Shown piece by piece: positions 61,843-64,000 of a DNA stretch of 64,000 bases. The stretch lies in NCBI GenBank assembly GCA_949373095.1, contig CASIBY010000003.1, positions 171,631 through 235,630 on the forward strand, given 5' to 3'. How positions within the stretch are numbered: the stretch's first letter is position 1; each line of letters opens with the position of its first letter. The notes beneath the pieces were generated by a model. That model was given only the letters and a program-made list of their open reading frames with translations. It was not told the origin of the DNA and did not search any database. Source of the DNA: Candidatus Poseidoniaceae archaeon (GTDB lineage Archaea > Thermoplasmatota > Poseidoniia > Poseidoniales > Poseidoniaceae). Made by a program: the position numbers and the translations under genes.

Positions 61843-63227
61843 AACCTCCAAACAAACCTTTGCTACGTTCTCGTTGCCCAAACATCAAGAAGTCAAGAGG
61901 TCAGGCGCTAGATATGGATGAGGCGGACCAGTTTGAGGCATCATCCTCAATAGGGCCGTCCGAAGAATCGCTTCGAAAGAAAGTCAAACGGTTGGAGCGA
62001 GAACAACGCCGCCTTCGAAACACCGTTTCTTTTCAACTCGGTTTCCATCTTACTAGGGCTGTTCGGCGACCGTGGCGGCTATTTGCCCTACCGATAACGT
62101 TCCCGCTGTTGGCGTTCAAACTCGGGTTGCAACGCCTTGGCAAGCGTCCACTGATGCTTTCTGATTCGGTTGTTGTCGAGGACTTTGCCGAGAGAAAACA
62201 CAGTATCGTTCTCTTTCCTACAAACGGTGTTGGGTTCGGCCATTTCACACGGATGTATGCCGTCGCTCGCGCACTACGAAAGGCCGACCCAGATCTTGAA
62301 ATCGTGTTTTTCACGCCTATGCCCACCCTCCATGTGCTATACAATGAGAAGTTCCCAACTTACCATCTCGCAGGAGGTTACATGCATAAGGACATGACTG
62401 CTTCTCAATGGAATGGGTTGGTTGAAGACATGCTGCATTTAGTGTTTGAGACCCATCGGCCAAAATGGTTCATGTTTGACGGTGCTTTTCCCTACCGTGG
62501 AATGCTAAACGCCATCGCCTCTCAGCCCACCATGGAAAAGTGGTGGATGAAGCGCGGTTCAATGAAGTCAAGCACGTCTACTCCTGTCGACAGTGCTTCT
62601 TTCTTTGAGGGGGTTATCGTGCCGAGCGAAGGTAAAGCGGTGAACTCAGACGCGGGCCAACACATCGTGCCGCCCATCCGAGTCATGGACTTTGAAGACG
62701 TTTGGGACCGAGCCTACGCCCGCTCCCGCTTGTCGGTGCCCGATGACGCCAAAGTCGTCTACGTTCAACTGGGCGCAGGGCGTATTAACGACATTGAAGG
62801 GGTGTTAAATCGGGTGCTTGAGGGGCTGTTTTCACACGAAAATGTCCACGTGGTGCTTGGGGAATCCATGTTGGGAGAGCGTCTTGACGTGCACCACGAG
62901 CGTCTGCGCGTGATTCGTGATTACCCCAATTCGCTTTACATCGAAGGCTTTGATGCGGCCGTTCAGGCCGGCGGCTACAATTCCTATCAGGAGATGCGTA
63001 CATTTGGGGTGCCCACCTTGTTCATTCCCAACACCGATACGGGCATGGACGATCAAGTCAAGCGATGCCAGCAAGCCGAAGAAGAGGGGTGGGGGTTGGT
63101 TGTCTTGGAGCCGCATGTAGCGGCTCTTGGGCAAGGAATTGAGAAATTGCTCACCATTTATCCACCCCCAATAGACCCTGAAGTCAACGGCTCGAACAAT
63201 GTCGCTCATCTCTTGCTTAACTCTTAA
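61839..63227 (+). CDS. MurG-like GT-B glycosyltransferase
   Basis: After a charged, coiled-coil-like N-terminus (about residues 40-65) and a short hydrophobic stretch (about 80-100), the 462-residue protein shows FPTNGVGFGHFTRMYAVARAL, a glycine-His motif like that of MurG and UDP-glucuronosyltransferases. A C-terminal donor domain follows, with YVQLGAGRIND, GFDAAVQAGGYNSYQEMRTFGVPTLFIPN and a Gln-rich QVKRCQQAEE. Archaea have no murein, so the acceptor is another lipid-linked glycan. The GTG at 61839 overlaps the PP-loop gene stop; an ATG at 61914 is an alternative. Its last third is clearly GC-richer than its neighbours. Confidence 0.75.
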   Translation: MKPPNKPLLRSRCPNIKKSRGQALDMDEADQFEASSSIGPSEESLRKKVKRLEREQRRLRNTVSFQLGFHLTRAVRRPWRLFALPITFPLLAFKLGLQRLGKRPLMLSDSVVVEDFAERKHSIVLFPTNGVGFGHFTRMYAVARALRKADPDLEIVFFTPMPTLHVLYNEKFPTYHLAGGYMHKDMTASQWNGLVEDMLHLVFETHRPKWFMFDGAFPYRGMLNAIASQPTMEKWWMKRGSMKSSTSTPVDSASFFEGVIVPSEGKAVNSDAGQHIVPPIRVMDFEDVWDRAYARSRLSVPDDAKVVYVQLGAGRINDIEGVLNRVLEGLFSHENVHVVLGESMLGERLDVHHERLRVIRDYPNSLYIEGFDAAVQAGGYNSYQEMRTFGVPTLFIPNTDTGMDDQVKRCQQAEEEGWGLVVLEPHVAALGQGIEKLLTIYPPPIDPEVNGSNNVAHLLLNS

Positions 63228-64000
63228 GCAAGGTCATTAATGTGTGTACGTTTTTTCGGTGTTGAGGCGTATTGAGATGTTCTGTGAAATCTTGTTCAAT
63301 CATTCGCCATTGATCTGCCTCTTTCATTTCTGGGAGATAGGTTCTCAATTGCTCGAGAACATGCAACCTGTACTTAGGAGGGACCAGGTTTATCGCCGGT
63401 GGATAAAATGCATCAAGGTGCTTTAGTGAATATGTTGAAGCAACTAGGCGGTTGAACAACACATCGAGCGTTGGACCCCGCTTAATTTTATTCAACGCCC
63501 ACCCCAACACATTTTCGTGAGAGATGAATTCTGCAGAGAGTTTGCTCACAACTTCTTTTGATTGAAGGGATTTTAGGAATTGGTGTTCACTGAAATCCGT
63601 TTGATTGATGCCGTGTTCAATCAATTGCTTTCGAAAACACTTCCAGCAATTGTCGCAGGTTTGAGGCCAATCACCGCGTATACAAGAACGGGCCATTCCT
63701 CTGTAGGGCGAGCGATGAACGATGGTACTCGTGCCGACTTCGCTCACGCCTGCTACGGGCAAGAACAACGGCAAACCAGCGGCTGAGAACAAAGGGGCCC
63801 AAACTTTGTAATGGGGTGACTCAATATAATCGCGAGATCTTTCGTGCCCAATTCGATAGGCCGATTCCATCACGGTGCCAAATCCAACGGAATCAAACTG
63901 AAAGTGGGAGGCAAGAGCCAAGACCGGAATCCCCGTCGCCAAATCTGTTGGAAACCCAACAGGGTTCCGAATGAATTCAACATCCGTGCTGATAGCGATG
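63217..64000 (-). CDS. QueC-like PP-loop protein, partial (5' end outside the window)
   Basis: The frame is open to the last base of the window and must begin beyond it. The visible 260 residues align with the C-terminal half of the protein at 60424-61842: GFGTVMESAYRIG against SFGTVIENTWLEK, LPVAGVSEVG against LPINHISEAG, and the zinc-type set C-x8-C-x2-C-x2-C (SCIRGDWPQTCDNCWKC). The PP-loop itself would lie upstream and is not seen. It converges on the MurG-like gene with an 11-base overlap, so the two paralogs face each other across that transferase. Confidence 0.7.
   Translation of the reverse strand, partial: IAISTDVEFIRNPVGFPTDLATGIPVLALASHFQFDSVGFGTVMESAYRIGHERSRDYIESPHYKVWAPLFSAAGLPLFLPVAGVSEVGTSTIVHRSPYRGMARSCIRGDWPQTCDNCWKCFRKQLIEHGINQTDFSEHQFLKSLQSKEVVSKLSAEFISHENVLGWALNKIKRGPTLDVLFNRLVASTYSLKHLDAFYPPAINLVPPKYRLHVLEQLRTYLPEMKEADQWRMIEQDFTEHLNTPQHRKNVHTLMTLLKS

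Overview
The window looks like a chromosomal segment of a planktonic euryarchaeon, most probably Marine Group II (Candidatus Poseidoniales). Archaeal markers are FEN-1 with a C-terminal PIP box, type II methionine aminopeptidase, archaeal 4-phosphopantoate-beta-alanine ligase, THEP1 NTPase, a Pcc1-like KEOPS subunit, a Trm11-type tRNA methyltransferase and an archaeal type IV pilin. They sit among bacterial-type genes (AceE pyruvate dehydrogenase, class II fumarase, ATP-PEPCK, topoisomerase IB, BioY, an Hc1-like basic protein), a mixture expected of this lineage. The lineage call is inference; no rRNA is present. Coding density is high, genes are short-spaced, and convergent genes often overlap by a few bases.

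Layout. 0-12 kb: HEAT-like fragment, sugar nucleotidyltransferase, RNase HI, GcvH, THEP1, an orphan adenine-type DNA methyltransferase, two TerB-like proteins, glutaredoxin, DUF2237, a short NDP-sugar operon (RmlA-like, truncated UDP-sugar dehydrogenase, GtrA), and four uncharacterised small membrane or coiled-coil proteins. 12-22.5 kb: a beta-decarboxylating dehydrogenase, CoA and NAD biosynthesis (PPS, NadC), FAD oxidoreductase, ExoIII, DCC protein, Pcc1, HflX, carbonic anhydrase, beta-propeller, BioY. 22.5-26.1 kb: a sparse AT-rich stretch with three membrane proteins, one carrying a freshly duplicated N-terminal module. 26-33 kb: fumarase, TopIB, cyclophilin, glutathione peroxidase, PIN-TPR protein, PEPCK. 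33-44 kb: a 1274-residue membrane protein, a GlmM/GlmU-like/winged-helix operon, tRNA-Arg(UCG), Trm11, FEN-1, CoA transferase and an unlisted 58-residue Hc1-like gene. 44-55 kb: AceE, deacetylase, GNAT, zinc-ribbon protein, UPF1-like helicase, RDD protein, a GPPS-repeat protein, TsaC and MetAP2. 55-64 kb: a pilin with structured leader and terminator, then a surface-glycan locus of four glycosyltransferases, an epimerase and two QueC-like PP-loop proteins on either side of a MurG-like transferase.

Four genes (fumC, pckA, the GPPS-repeat gene, the epimerase) each carry exactly one extra base, and removing it restores a full-length product. This looks more like sequence error or very recent mutation than decay. 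The most novel-looking piece is the glycan locus end, where two PP-loop proteins with the QueC-type zinc motif (C-x8-C-x2-C-x2-C) accompany glycosyltransferases and no queuosine or archaeosine genes.
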